Below are positions 51,495-60,613 of a stretch of DNA of 64,000 nt, in pieces (the first letter of the stretch is position 1; the number at the start of each line of letters is the position of its first letter). The DNA is from Parafrigoribacterium_A sp035571875 (lineage in GTDB: Bacteria > Actinomycetota > Actinomycetes > Actinomycetales > Microbacteriaceae): the NCBI GenBank assembly GCA_035571875.1, contig DATNBR010000065.1:1-64000 (forward strand), read 5' to 3'. The notes under the pieces were generated by a model, which made no database searches, was not told the DNA's origin, and saw nothing but the letters and a program-made list of their open reading frames with translations. The translations under genes and the position numbers were made by a program.

Positions 51495-53747
51495 CTAGTC
51501 TTCGGCCGGAGCCTCGGCACCCTGCGCAGCCTCGGCAGAGTCATCGACGGGAGCGAGCGAAAGCTTTCCGCGGTCGTCGACCTTGGTGATCTCCACCTGG
51601 ATCTTCTGACCGACCGAGAGCACGTCTTCGACGTTCTCCACCCGCTTGCCACCGGCGAGCTTGCGCACCTCGGAGATGTGCAGCAGGCCGTCCTTGCCAG
51701 GGGTGAGCGAGACGAAGGCGCCGAAGGTGGCGATCTTCACGACGGTTCCGAGGAACCGCTCCCCCACCTCGGGGTTGAGCGGGTTGGCGATCGCGTTGAC
51801 CGCGGCACGCGCGGCCTCGGCCGATGGACCGTCGACCGCGCCGATGAACACGGTTCCGTCGTCCTCGATCGAGATGTCGGCTCCGGTGTCATCCTGGATC
51901 TGGTTGATCGTCTTGCCCTTCGGGCCGATCAGCTCGCCGATCTTGTCGATCGGGATCTGCACGCTGATCACGCGAGGCGCGGTCGGTGCCATCTCATCCG
52001 GAGCGTCGATCGCCGCGTTGATCACGGCGAGGATCGCGGTGCGGGCCTCCTTGGCCTGGCCGAGTGCCCCATCGAGCACCGAGGACGGGATTCCCGCGAG
52101 CTTGGTGTCGAGCTGGATGGCGGTGACGAACTCCGAGGTACCTGCGACCTTGAAGTCCATGTCACCGAGGGCATCCTCGGCACCAAGGATGTCGGTGAGC
52201 GCCGCGTAGCGGGTCTCACCGTCGACCTCGTCGGAGACGAGGCCCATCGCGATGCCGGCCACAGGTGCGCGCAGCGGCACACCGGCGTTCAAGAGCGACA
52301 GGGTCGAAGCACACACGGAACCCATGGAGGTCGAGCCGTTGGAGCCGAGAGCCTCGGACACCTGGCGGATCGCGTACGGGAACTCCTCGCGCGGCGGCAG
52401 AACCGGCACGAGTGCGCGCTCGGCGAGGAAGCCGTGCCCGATCTCGCGGCGCTTGGGAGAGCCGACCCGGCCGGTCTCACCGGTGGAGTACGGCGGGAAG
52501 TTGTAGTGGTGCAGGTAGCGCTTCTTCTTCACCGGGGCGAGAGAGTCGATCTGCTGCTCCATCTTGAGCATGTTCAGCGTGGTGACGCCCAGGATCTGGG
52601 TCTCGCCGCGCTGGAAGATCGCGCTGCCGTGAACGCGTGGGATGACCTGCACCTCGGCGTCGAGTGGACGGATGTCGGAGGTGCCGCGACCGTCGATGCG
52701 CACGCCCTCGGTGAGGATGCGGCCGCGAACGATCTTCTTCGTCACCGACTTGTAGGCCGCGCTGACCTGGCCGTTCGCGTTCTCCGGCAGTTCGCCGGCC
52801 GCGACCTTGGCCGCGATGGCCTCCTTGACCTCGTCCTTGAGCGCGTCATCCGCGTTCTGGCGCTCGATCTTGTCGGCGATCTGGTAGATGTCGCGCAGAC
52901 GGTCGTAGGCGATGCCCGCGACGGCGTCGTAGGTCGCCTGCTCGTAGGGCAGGAAGACCGGGTAGTCCTGCACCTCCTTGGCCGCGTGCGATGCGAGTTC
53001 CATCTGAGCCTTGATGAGCTGCTTCAGGAACGGCTTAGAGGCCTCGAGGCCCTGTGCGACGACGGCCTCATCAGGCTTGGTCGCACCGCCCTTGATCAGG
53101 TCCCAGCTGTGCTCGGTGGCCTCGGCCTCGACCATCATGATCGCGACATCCTCTTCACCGTTCGAATTGGTGATGAGGCGGCCGGCAACCGTGAGGTCGA
53201 AGACAGCTTCCTCGAGCTGGCTGAACTTCGGGAAGGCCACCCACTGGTCGCCGATGAGAGCGAGACGGATGCCGCCGATCGGCCCGTTGAACGGAAGACC
53301 CGAGATCTGGGTGCTGAGGCTCGCCGCGTTGATTGCGAGCGCGTCGTAGAACTCGTCGGGCGCGATGGCCAGAACGGTGATCACGATCTGCACCTCGTTG
53401 CGCAGACCCTCGACGAAGGTCGGACGCAACGGGCGGTCGATCAGGCGGCAGACGAGAATCGCCTCGGTCGACGGGCGACCCTCGCGACGGAAGAAGCTGC
53501 CGGGGATCTTGCCTGCGGCGTAGGAACGCTCCTCGACATCCACCGTCAGTGGGAAGAAGTCGAAGTTGTCTTTCGGGTGCTTGCTGACGCTCGTGGCGCT
53601 CAGCAGCATGGTCTCCTCGTCGAGGTAGGCAGCGACTGCTCCCTGGGCCTGCTGGGCGAGACGACCGGTTTCGAAGCGCACGGTGCGCGTGCCGAACTTG
53701 CCGTTATCGAGAACGGCCTCGGCTGATGTGATTTCTGGACCCTCCAT
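51495..53747 (-). CDS. pnp: Polyribonucleotide nucleotidyltransferase
   Basis: Phosphorolytic 3'-5' exoribonuclease. 750 residues. Two RNase-PH-like halves (first about 15-235 with FFRREGRPSTEAILVCRLIDRPLRP; second about 330-560 with GRGTSDIRPLDAEVQVIPRVHGSAIFQRGETQ), then a KH domain (ISVQIPIDKIGELIGPKGKTINQI) and an S1 domain (GERFLGTVVKIATFGAFVSLTPGKDGLLHISE). The acidic C-terminus is Ala/Glu-rich. Not next to rpsO as in many genomes. Confidence 0.97.
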   Translation of the reverse strand: MEGPEITSAEAVLDNGKFGTRTVRFETGRLAQQAQGAVAAYLDEETMLLSATSVSKHPKDNFDFFPLTVDVEERSYAAGKIPGSFFRREGRPSTEAILVCRLIDRPLRPTFVEGLRNEVQIVITVLAIAPDEFYDALAINAASLSTQISGLPFNGPIGGIRLALIGDQWVAFPKFSQLEEAVFDLTVAGRLITNSNGEEDVAIMMVEAEATEHSWDLIKGGATKPDEAVVAQGLEASKPFLKQLIKAQMELASHAAKEVQDYPVFLPYEQATYDAVAGIAYDRLRDIYQIADKIERQNADDALKDEVKEAIAAKVAAGELPENANGQVSAAYKSVTKKIVRGRILTEGVRIDGRGTSDIRPLDAEVQVIPRVHGSAIFQRGETQILGVTTLNMLKMEQQIDSLAPVKKKRYLHHYNFPPYSTGETGRVGSPKRREIGHGFLAERALVPVLPPREEFPYAIRQVSEALGSNGSTSMGSVCASTLSLLNAGVPLRAPVAGIAMGLVSDEVDGETRYAALTDILGAEDALGDMDFKVAGTSEFVTAIQLDTKLAGIPSSVLDGALGQAKEARTAILAVINAAIDAPDEMAPTAPRVISVQIPIDKIGELIGPKGKTINQIQDDTGADISIEDDGTVFIGAVDGPSAEAARAAVNAIANPLNPEVGERFLGTVVKIATFGAFVSLTPGKDGLLHISEVRKLAGGKRVENVEDVLSVGQKIQVEITKVDDRGKLSLAPVDDSAEAAQGAEAPAED

Positions 53748-53927
53748 AAGGGGGCTTTCTCCTTTGTTTTACGTCGTAACCCCGTGTGGGTCGCGACTCG
53801 TCAAGGAGCAGGAGCGGGTTCGATGACACCCGCGCTCGGATGTTCCGAAACGCAGCGTGGTGTACGCGCGAAATCCCTAGAGTGGGGCGCTTGTCTGGCC
53901 AACAGTCGAAATCCGCCAGGATTTCGA

Positions 53928-53946
53928 GGTCGAGCCTGTCGAGACC
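53928..53946. repeat. Short palindromic intergenic repeat, copy 2
   Basis: GGTCGAGCCTGTCGAGACC, reverse complement GGTCTCGACAGGCTCGACC, matches the copy at 5485-5503 at 16 of 19 bases. It lies in the 440-bp gap between pnp and pntAA, which otherwise shows only the pnp leader and no gene. Confidence 0.5.
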
Positions 53947-54174
53947 TGACCGTCGAAACACTGGAAAATCACCACCGGTGACCAGCGTCTTGCCGGCCTG
54001 CTCCGCAGCTGACCAGTTGTGCTCTCGTCTGCTCTCGCGAACGACAGTTAAACCAATTCAACCTCAGCGAGTCTACCAGTTGCCCCCTGCGAGACGCGAG
54101 TACCGGAGCCCACGGCATGGCGAAGCCCAGAATCCTCACGGGGATGGCCGCCGCCGATACGCTGGAGCCGACCC

Positions 54175-54182
54175 GAAAGGAG
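54175..54182 (+). promoter_or_regulatory. pntAA ribosome-binding site
   Basis: GAAAGGAG lies 6 nt before GTG at 54189 and decides that start over the upstream ATG at 54117. Confidence 0.75.
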
Positions 54183-54188
54183 CCGACA

Positions 54189-55340
54189 GTGCTGGTCGGT
54201 GTTGCACGAGAGAGCCAGGCGGGAGAGCGGCGCGTCGCCGCGACTCCCGAGACTGTCATTCAGCTGACGAAGCTCGGCCTCGAGGTCGCGATCGAGACCG
54301 GGGCCGGCGCGAAGGCGGGATATGCGGATGCCGCCTATGTGGACGCGGGCGCCTCCCTCGTCCGTGCGCTCGCGCTCGGCGAGGTGGACGTGCTCTGCCA
54401 TGTGCGCCCGCTCACCGCGGCCACGGCATCCGCTCTTCGGCGAGGCTCCATCACCATCGGGCTGGCCTCGCCCGCCTCGGAGCTCGCGACGGTGAGTGCG
54501 CTCGCGGAGGCCGGGGTCACCTCGTTCGCCCTCGAACTCGTGCCGCGCATCTCGCGCGCACAGTCGATGGATGCGCTCAGCTCGCAGGCGCTCGTCACGG
54601 GCTATCGAGCCGTGCTGGAGGCCGCCGTGCGCTTTCCCAGGTTCTTTCCGCTCTACATGACGGCGGCGGGAACCGTTCCGCCCGCTCGGGTGCTCGTACT
54701 CGGGGCCGGCGTCGCCGGGCTGCAGGCCATCGGCACGGCGAAGCGACTCGGCGCGCGAGTCTCGGCCAACGACATCCGGGCCGCCTCCGCAGAGGAGGTC
54801 ACGTCGATCGGCGGCACCTTCATCGACCTCGAGCTCGACGCAGCAGCGGAGGGCGCCGGCGGCTACGCTCGCGAGCTCAGCCAGGATCGCGCGGTGCGGC
54901 AGCGGGAACTGCTCGCGCCGCACGTCGCGGCCGCGGACGTGCTCATCACGACCGCCGCGATCCCCGGCCGGGCGGCGCCGCTGCTCGTCACGACCGAGAT
55001 GGTGGCCGGCATGCGGGCCGGTTCCGTCGTGGTCGACCTCGCAGCGGAGTCGGGCGGCAACGTCGAGGGTGTCATCGCCGGGAGCGACCTCGCCGTGCCG
55101 ACCGCGGCGGGTGACGGAGAGGTGACGCTCGTGGGCCTGCGCGACGCAGCATCCGCCGTGGCGACGGATGCCTCCCGGCTGTACGCGAAGAACGTGGCGA
55201 ACCTGCTCGCGCTCATGGTCGTCGACGGCGCCGTCACGCCCGACTTCGACGACGAAGTGATCGCGGGTGCCGTGCTGACCCGCGACGGGAACGTGCTGCA
55301 CGCCGCGACCGCCGAGGCCATCGAGAAGGGGCGCAAGTAA
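54189..55340 (+). CDS. pntAA: NAD(P) transhydrogenase subunit alpha, NAD-binding domain
   Basis: Domain I of the proton-translocating transhydrogenase that transfers hydride from NADH to NADP. 383 residues from GTG 54189, so the protein begins (M)LVGVARESQAGERRVAATPETV, matching the normal family N-terminus. An ATG 24 codons upstream lacks similarity. The NAD-binding Rossmann loop is VLVLGAGVAGLQAIGTAKRLGARV; the alanine dehydrogenase/PNT signature region is near RVAATP. Overlaps pntAB by one base (TAATG). Confidence 0.93.
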   Translation: MLVGVARESQAGERRVAATPETVIQLTKLGLEVAIETGAGAKAGYADAAYVDAGASLVRALALGEVDVLCHVRPLTAATASALRRGSITIGLASPASELATVSALAEAGVTSFALELVPRISRAQSMDALSSQALVTGYRAVLEAAVRFPRFFPLYMTAAGTVPPARVLVLGAGVAGLQAIGTAKRLGARVSANDIRAASAEEVTSIGGTFIDLELDAAAEGAGGYARELSQDRAVRQRELLAPHVAAADVLITTAAIPGRAAPLLVTTEMVAGMRAGSVVVDLAAESGGNVEGVIAGSDLAVPTAAGDGEVTLVGLRDAASAVATDASRLYAKNVANLLALMVVDGAVTPDFDDEVIAGAVLTRDGNVLHAATAEAIEKGRK

Positions 55341-55657
55341 TGGATGCGGTAAGTCTGCTGACCGTGGTGGTGCTCGCAGTCTTCGTGGGCTTCGAGGTGG
55401 TCTCCAAGGTCACCAGCAAGCTCCACACACCGCTTATGTCGGGGGCGAACGCCATCCACGGGATCATCCTCGTCGGCGCGATCGTCGTCGCCGGGCAGGC
55501 GAGCGACCCCTGGCTTCTCGCCGTCGCGCTCCTCGCGGTGCTGCTCGCGACCGCGAACATGGTCGGCGGTTTCGTCGTGACAGACAGGATGCTGGAGATG
55601 TTCCGTGGCAAGCGGAGACCTGCCGACGACGCGCGCGCGAGAGGCGGAGCGAAGTGA
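55340..55657 (+). CDS. pntAB: NAD(P) transhydrogenase subunit alpha 2, membrane part
   Basis: 105 residues. Three hydrophobic helices (about 4-22, 37-51, 57-79) of the proton-channel domain II, with the conserved SKVTSKLHTPLMSGANAIHGIILVGA. The separate alpha-2 gene shows the three-subunit layout. Its last four bases overlap the pntB start (GTGA). Confidence 0.93.
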   Translation: MDAVSLLTVVVLAVFVGFEVVSKVTSKLHTPLMSGANAIHGIILVGAIVVAGQASDPWLLAVALLAVLLATANMVGGFVVTDRMLEMFRGKRRPADDARARGGAK

Positions 55658-57027
55658 GCGTGCTATCGCCGGAGTGGACCGCGCTCCTCTACCTCGTCTC
55701 GGCAGTGTGCTTCATCCTGGCGCTCAAGGGCCTCAGCTCCCCGCGGGGCGCGAGGCGCGGCAACCTCGTCGGCGCGGCCGGTGCGCTCCTCGCCGTGATC
55801 ACGGTGTTCCTCTCTGCGCGGCTCGAGAACATCCCGTGGATCCTCGGCGCGATCGCCGTCGGGTCGGCGATCGCGGTGCCCATCGCGAGGCGCGTGCACA
55901 TGACGCAGATGCCACAGCTCGTCGGCGGCTTCAACGGCGTCGGCGGCGGCGCGGCCGCACTCGTCGCCGTGCTCGAGCTCACGTACAACGAGAACCCCTG
56001 GGTGCGGTTGGCCATCGTGTTCACGATGTTCGTCGGGGCTGTGTCGTTCTCCGGCTCGGCCGTGACGGTCGGCAAGCTGCAGGAACTCATCAGCACTCGC
56101 CCACTGCTGTTCCCCGGGATGCGCTGGGTCATGACGGTCGTACTGCTCGCGTCGATCACCGCGGCCGGCTTCGTGATCGCGAGCGGAGCACCCGGCTGGG
56201 CCATCGCCGTGCTGCTGCTGGGTCTCGTCGCGGGGTTGCTGCTCGTGCTGCCGGTCGGCGGCGCGGACGTGCCGATCGTCATCTCGCTGCTGAACGCGTT
56301 CACGGGGATCGCGGTAGCGGCATCCGGAATCGTGCTCGGCAACGTGCTGCTCGTCGTGGCCGGGACGCTCGTCGGCGCGAGTGGCACGATCCTGACCCAG
56401 GTGATGGCCGCGGCTATGGGTCGCAGCGTGGCCGGCATCATGTTCGGCGCGTTCCGCGGCGGGTCCACGGCGGGTTCCACGACGGTGAGCGACCGACCGG
56501 TGCGATCGTCGAGTGCGGAGGACGTGGCGGTTCTGCTGGGCTACGCGCAACGGGTCGTGATCGTGCCCGGATATGGACTGGCCGTCGCGCAGGGGCAGCA
56601 TACGATCGCCGAGCTGGCGACAACGCTCGAGGCGCGCGGCGTGGACGTGGTGTTCGGCATCCACCCGGTGGCCGGCCGGATGCCGGGCCATATGAACGTT
56701 CTGCTCGCCGAGGCCAATGTGCCCTATGAGTCACTCAAAGAACTCGATGAGGTCAACCCGGAGTTCAAGAACACGGATGTCGTGCTCGTCGTCGGGGCCA
56801 ATGACGTCGTGAACCCCGCGGCGAAGACGACCGCCGGGTCCCCGATCTACGGCATGCCGATCCTCGAGGTCGGGGACGCGGCCCAGGTGGTGTTCCTCAA
56901 GCGATCGATGCGACCGGGATTCGCCGGCATCGAGAACGAACTGCTGTACGACCCGAAGACCACGCTGCTGTTCGGCGACGCGAAGGATTCGCTCACGAAG
57001 GTGCTAGGCGCGGTCAAAGCCCTATAG
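55654..57027 (+). CDS. pntB: NAD(P) transhydrogenase subunit beta
   Basis: 457 residues: about eight membrane helices (to about 260), then domain III binding NADP: VVIVPGYGLAVAQGQHTIAELA, GVDVVFGIHPVAGRMPGHMNVLLAEANVPY, VVGANDVVNPAAKTTAGSPIYGMPI and FLKRSMRPGFAGIENELLY. The membrane half has LVGGFNGVGGGAAAL. With pntAA and pntAB it forms a full enzyme that can supply NADPH. Confidence 0.95.
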   Translation: MSVLSPEWTALLYLVSAVCFILALKGLSSPRGARRGNLVGAAGALLAVITVFLSARLENIPWILGAIAVGSAIAVPIARRVHMTQMPQLVGGFNGVGGGAAALVAVLELTYNENPWVRLAIVFTMFVGAVSFSGSAVTVGKLQELISTRPLLFPGMRWVMTVVLLASITAAGFVIASGAPGWAIAVLLLGLVAGLLLVLPVGGADVPIVISLLNAFTGIAVAASGIVLGNVLLVVAGTLVGASGTILTQVMAAAMGRSVAGIMFGAFRGGSTAGSTTVSDRPVRSSSAEDVAVLLGYAQRVVIVPGYGLAVAQGQHTIAELATTLEARGVDVVFGIHPVAGRMPGHMNVLLAEANVPYESLKELDEVNPEFKNTDVVLVVGANDVVNPAAKTTAGSPIYGMPILEVGDAAQVVFLKRSMRPGFAGIENELLYDPKTTLLFGDAKDSLTKVLGAVKAL

Positions 57028-57072
57028 GCCTGTAGCGCGGAAGGCTCCTAGACCGCAGACGGGACAGGGCGA

Positions 57073-57117
57073 ACGGGGCTCGAGCGACATAACCCGAATA
57101 TGTGGGTCGCACCCCGT
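57073..57117 (+). terminator. Candidate hairpin after pntB
   Basis: ACGGGG (57073-57078) with CCCCGT (57112-57117), and inside it GCGAC (57084-57088) with GTCGC (57106-57110), give a two-part stem with an internal loop, about 45 nt after the pntB stop. No T-run. Confidence 0.4.
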
Positions 57118-57198
57118 CCGCACCAGCACGCAGTGTGCGCGCAGTGTTCCCGACACTCACTGTATGAGCGCGCACGGGTGCGCACCAGTAGTCGGATT

Positions 57199-57990
57199 TC
57201 AGATAGTGAAACCGCTTGCAAGTGCTTCGGTTCCGTAGACCAGGGAGAGGGTTCCGGCCGCGGCTTTCAGATGTCGCACGACGGCGTGCAGGTCGTCGAC
57301 CTTCTCCGCGGGCATCGAGATCGCGAGCGAGGCGATCGTGCCGGGCGCGCGCACCGGCACAGCGATGCAGGTGAGACCGATGGCGTACTCCTGGCGGTCG
57401 AGGCGCGCCGGTGCGGGCCGCTCGAGTTCGGCAAGCAGCAGGTGCGGATCCCTGATGGTGTGCTGCGTCAGCTCCTCCATCGGATGCCTGTGCAGGTAGT
57501 CCCTGCGCTCGTTCACCGGTAGCTCGGACAGGATCTGTTTGCCGAGGGCCGTCGCGTGAGCGCTACGGCTGATGCCCACCCAGAGTTCCGTGCGCGGCGC
57601 CTGCGGAAGATCCGCGATGTCGACGATCGTGACCTCACCGTCGTCGTAGCGGCTGAGGTAGGCGGTCGCTCCGAGTTCGGACGTGATGTCTCGCAGACCC
57701 TGGCGTACCTGGGAGAGCACGACCCCGTCATCCGGCCCGCCGCTCAGCACGGGGTGCCCCGGCCCGAGGATGATGCCGTCGGGCTCCTGAGCGAGGTAAC
57801 CCTCGTGCACGAGGGTGCGGATGATGTTGTAGGTCGTTCCGAGGCTGAGTCCGAGTGAACTCGCCAGCTGCTTCGGACTGAGCGGTCTGGATGCGCTCGC
57901 GACGAGATCGACGAGGCGCAGGGCCCGCTGGATCGACCCGATCAGCGTGGCGGTCGAGCCCCTGGTCGAATCCTCCGTCTGCGTTGCCAT
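57199..57990 (-). CDS. IclR-family transcriptional regulator
   Basis: 263 residues. N-terminal winged helix (IQRALRLVDLVASASRPLSPKQLASSLGLSLGTTYNIIRTLVHEGYL, about 20-66). The C-terminal GAF-like effector domain has GISRSAHATALGKQILSELP, ECAIGLTCIAVPVRAPGTIASLAISM-type sequence and VRHLKAAAGTLS. Inducer unknown. It is next to pntB (convergent) and downstream of the flavin monooxygenase pair on the same strand. Confidence 0.92.
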   Translation of the reverse strand: MATQTEDSTRGSTATLIGSIQRALRLVDLVASASRPLSPKQLASSLGLSLGTTYNIIRTLVHEGYLAQEPDGIILGPGHPVLSGGPDDGVVLSQVRQGLRDITSELGATAYLSRYDDGEVTIVDIADLPQAPRTELWVGISRSAHATALGKQILSELPVNERRDYLHRHPMEELTQHTIRDPHLLLAELERPAPARLDRQEYAIGLTCIAVPVRAPGTIASLAISMPAEKVDDLHAVVRHLKAAAGTLSLVYGTEALASGFTI

Positions 57991-58159
57991 CCCTCGCTCC
58001 CCGGGCTCGGAGACTGTGCTCGAGGTGCCGCGTCGGCCCCTCGCTGCCGGCTCAGACGCTCCGGTGTACCGAAAGGTCTAGGTCGACAATGCCATCATCG
58101 TCCGACCGGCGGGCGATAGCAAGGGACATTCGCGGAGCCTGTACCCCGGTGCCTGCCGC

Positions 58160-58819
58160 CTATTGCGCGCCGTAGCCGCCGACCGGGCTGAACCCGTTGG
58201 GCAGGGCGAAGGGATCCACGATGCGCGTCGAACGCTCGCTCACCCTGACCAGCGCGGCGAGCTCTCCCGCGGCGCGCTCGATCCGATCCGGCAGCGTGCT
58301 CTGCCCCGCATCCGCTCCGCTGCCCCAATCGCTGGAGGCGGCGTACACCGAGGTGGGGACCGCAACCGCGTGCAGGTAGCTGAAGAGCGGACGCATCGCG
58401 TAGTCGAGCGCGAGCGAATGGCGTTCCGTGCCCCCGGTCGCGCCGAGCAGCACGGGCATGTCGGTGAGCGACTGCGGGTCGAGCACGTCGATGAACGACT
58501 TGAACAGTCCGCTGTAACTCGTCGTGAAGATCGGCGTGACCATGATGAGTCCGTCGGCCTCGGTCACCGTCTCGATCGCGGTCGCGAGCCGCGGACTCGG
58601 GAAGCCGGTGAGCAGGTTGTTGGTGATGTCCTGTGCCACGTCTCGCAGTTCGATCAGCCGCACCTCGGTCTCGACGCCCTCCGCCTCAAGACGACGCACC
58701 GTGGCGTCTGCGAGTCGGTCGGCGAGGAGCCGGGTCGATGACGGCTGGCTGAGCCCGGACGACACGACCGCGAGCCGCCGTGTCGGAAACTCAGGACTCT
58801 GGCTCGCAACCGAGCTCAT
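58160..58819 (-). CDS. NAD(P)H-dependent FMN reductase (CE1759-like)
   Basis: 219 residues. Flavodoxin-like fold: LAVVSSGLSQPSSTRLLADRLADA, VTEADGLIMVTPIFTTSYSGLFKSFIDVLD and PVLLGATGGTERHSLALDYAMRPLFSYL. It would supply reduced FMN to the monooxygenase whose stop it overlaps by four bases (ATGA). The gene pair resembles CE1758/CE1759 of Corynebacterium. Confidence 0.87.
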   Translation of the reverse strand: MSSVASQSPEFPTRRLAVVSSGLSQPSSTRLLADRLADATVRRLEAEGVETEVRLIELRDVAQDITNNLLTGFPSPRLATAIETVTEADGLIMVTPIFTTSYSGLFKSFIDVLDPQSLTDMPVLLGATGGTERHSLALDYAMRPLFSYLHAVAVPTSVYAASSDWGSGADAGQSTLPDRIERAAGELAALVRVSERSTRIVDPFALPNGFSPVGGYGAQ

Positions 58820-59955
58820 TTCGCACCTCCCGCGACGTTCGCCTGCGCATTCTCCTGAATTTCCGAAGGCGCGGACTGCTGGGCGGAGCGGGCGGCGAGG
58901 AGCGAGGCGTGGGTCGGGCCGTCGGGCACGTTCGCCGGGCGGTTCTTCGCAAACTCCTTGCGGAGGGCCGGAACGACCTCTTCGCCCAGGATGTCGAGCT
59001 GCTCGAGCACGATCTTGAGCGGGAGGCCCGCGTGGTCCATGAGGAACAGCTGGCGCTGGTAGTCGCCGAATGAATCGCGCATGCTCGCGTAGCGGTCGAT
59101 GACCTGCTGCGGGCTGCCCACGGCCAGCGGGGTCTGGGCAGTGAAGTCCTCCAGGCTCGGGCCGTGGCCGTACACCGGGGCGTTGTCGAAGTACGGGCGG
59201 AACTCGTTCACGGCATCCTGCGAGTTCTTGCGCATGAAGGCCTGGCCGCCGAGTCCGACGATCGCCTCGGCCGCCGTGCCGTGCCCGTAGTGCTCGAAGC
59301 GCTGGCGGTAGTAGCCGATGAGCTGCATGTAGTGCTCCTTCGGCCAGAAGATGTTGTTCGCGAAGAATCCGTCACCGTAATAGGCGGCCTGCTCCGCGAT
59401 CTCAGGTGAGCGGATGCTGCCGTGCCAGACAAAGGGCGCGACGCCGTCGAGAGGACGCGGGGTGGAGGTGAAGCCCTGCAACGGCGTGCGGAACTTGCCC
59501 TGCCAGTTCACGACATCCTCGTCCCAGAGCCTGCGCAGCAGGGCGTAGTTCTCGATCGCGAGCGGAATGCCCTCGCGGATGTCCTTGCCGAACCACGGGT
59601 AGACCGGGCCCGTGTTGCCGCGACCCATCATGAGGTCGACGCGGCCGTCGGCGATGTGCTGGAGCATCGCGTAGTCCTCTGCGATCTTCACCGGGTCGTT
59701 GGTCGTGATCAGTGTCGTCGAAGTCGAGAGGATGATGCGCTCGGTCTTGGCCGCGAGGTAGCCGAGCATCGTGGTCGGGCTCGACGGCACGAAGGGCGGG
59801 TTGTGGTGCTCGCCCGTAGCGAAGACGTCGAGGCCGACCTCTTCCGCCTTCTGCGCGATGGTGAGCATGGCCTTGATGCGCTCGTGCTCCGTGGGCTCGA
59901 TTCCGTTGGTGGGGTCAATGGTGACGTCGCCGACGGTGAAGATTCCGAACTGCAT
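58816..59955 (-). CDS. Luciferase-like (LLM-class) flavin-dependent oxidoreductase
   Basis: 379 residues from ATG 59955 (MQFGIFTVGDVTIDP), with GAGG upstream; the 12-codon longer frame is less likely. Bacterial-luciferase TIM barrel: AQKAEEVGLDVFATGEHHNPPFVPSSPTTMLGYLAAKT, DGRVDLMMGRGNTGPVYPWFG and LAVGSPQQVIDRYASM. Two-component monooxygenase with the downstream FMN reductase. Substrate not identifiable. An ATGC-N4-GCAT dyad sits just upstream (59974-59985). Confidence 0.9.
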   Translation of the reverse strand: MQFGIFTVGDVTIDPTNGIEPTEHERIKAMLTIAQKAEEVGLDVFATGEHHNPPFVPSSPTTMLGYLAAKTERIILSTSTTLITTNDPVKIAEDYAMLQHIADGRVDLMMGRGNTGPVYPWFGKDIREGIPLAIENYALLRRLWDEDVVNWQGKFRTPLQGFTSTPRPLDGVAPFVWHGSIRSPEIAEQAAYYGDGFFANNIFWPKEHYMQLIGYYRQRFEHYGHGTAAEAIVGLGGQAFMRKNSQDAVNEFRPYFDNAPVYGHGPSLEDFTAQTPLAVGSPQQVIDRYASMRDSFGDYQRQLFLMDHAGLPLKIVLEQLDILGEEVVPALRKEFAKNRPANVPDGPTHASLLAARSAQQSAPSEIQENAQANVAGGAK

Positions 59956-60030
59956 GCTGTCCTCAGACTTTCTATGCGTTTGCATGAACATCCTATCGAA
60001 CCACGGGCCTGCGGGAAGTATTCCCGGCGC

Positions 60031-60555
60031 CTAGAGGGTGAGGATGGAGCGCAGGTCCCGGCCGGGTAGGGCGGCGCGACCGTTCAGTGCCTCGAGCTCG
60101 AGCACGACGGCGATGCCCACCACCACGTATCCCGCGCGCTCGGCGAGGCGCACCGCGGCGGCGAGCGTGCCGCCCGTTGCGAGCACGTCGTCGAGGATGA
60201 GCATGCGCTGACCCGGAATCGTGGCCGGGTGCATCTCGAGCACCGCGGAACCGTATTCGAGATCACAGGCCTCGCTCAGCACCTGGCCGGGTAGCTTGCC
60301 CGCCTTGCGGATGACGACGAGTCCCCTGTCTGCCGCGAAGGCAGCGGATGCGGCGAGCACGAAGCCGCGCGCCTCGACTCCCGCGATCACGTCGATCTGG
60401 TGCGCGTACGGCGTCACGAGCTCTTGCGTGACGGCACGGAACGCCTCGGCATCGGCGAAGACCGGGCTGAGGTCGCGGAACTGGATGCCCGAACTCGGGA
60501 AATCGGGAACGGTGACGAGCAGGCGATCGACGTGGGCTGTTGCGGGTGAGTTCAC
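60031..60555 (-). CDS. apt: Adenine phosphoribosyltransferase
   Basis: Salvages adenine to AMP with PRPP. 174 residues, GTG start. Family motifs: FPSSGIQFRDLSPVF, DVIAGVEARGFVLAASAAF, VIRKAGKLPG and the PRPP loop LILDDVLATGGT (119-130). Here it stands alone, away from the secDF-apt-relA block seen in many actinobacteria. Confidence 0.96.
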   Translation of the reverse strand: MNSPATAHVDRLLVTVPDFPSSGIQFRDLSPVFADAEAFRAVTQELVTPYAHQIDVIAGVEARGFVLAASAAFAADRGLVVIRKAGKLPGQVLSEACDLEYGSAVLEMHPATIPGQRMLILDDVLATGGTLAAAVRLAERAGYVVVGIAVVLELEALNGRAALPGRDLRSILTL

Positions 60556-60613
60556 TGCACCACTCTAGGAGTCATCGCCCGGCCGGATGAGCGGCGTGTT
60601 GCCGGCACGGCGA

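Noticed and set aside
51447..53726. 759-codon open frame opposite pnp, and similarly 37602-39329 opposite ftsK and 8631-10031 opposite argJ/argC
   Set aside because: All are complementary-frame shadows of well-recognised genes with low-complexity composition and no family motifs.
53786..55114. 442-codon plus-strand frame overlapping pntAA
   Set aside because: Different frame from pntAA, Arg-rich, no motifs; pntAA itself has full family similarity.
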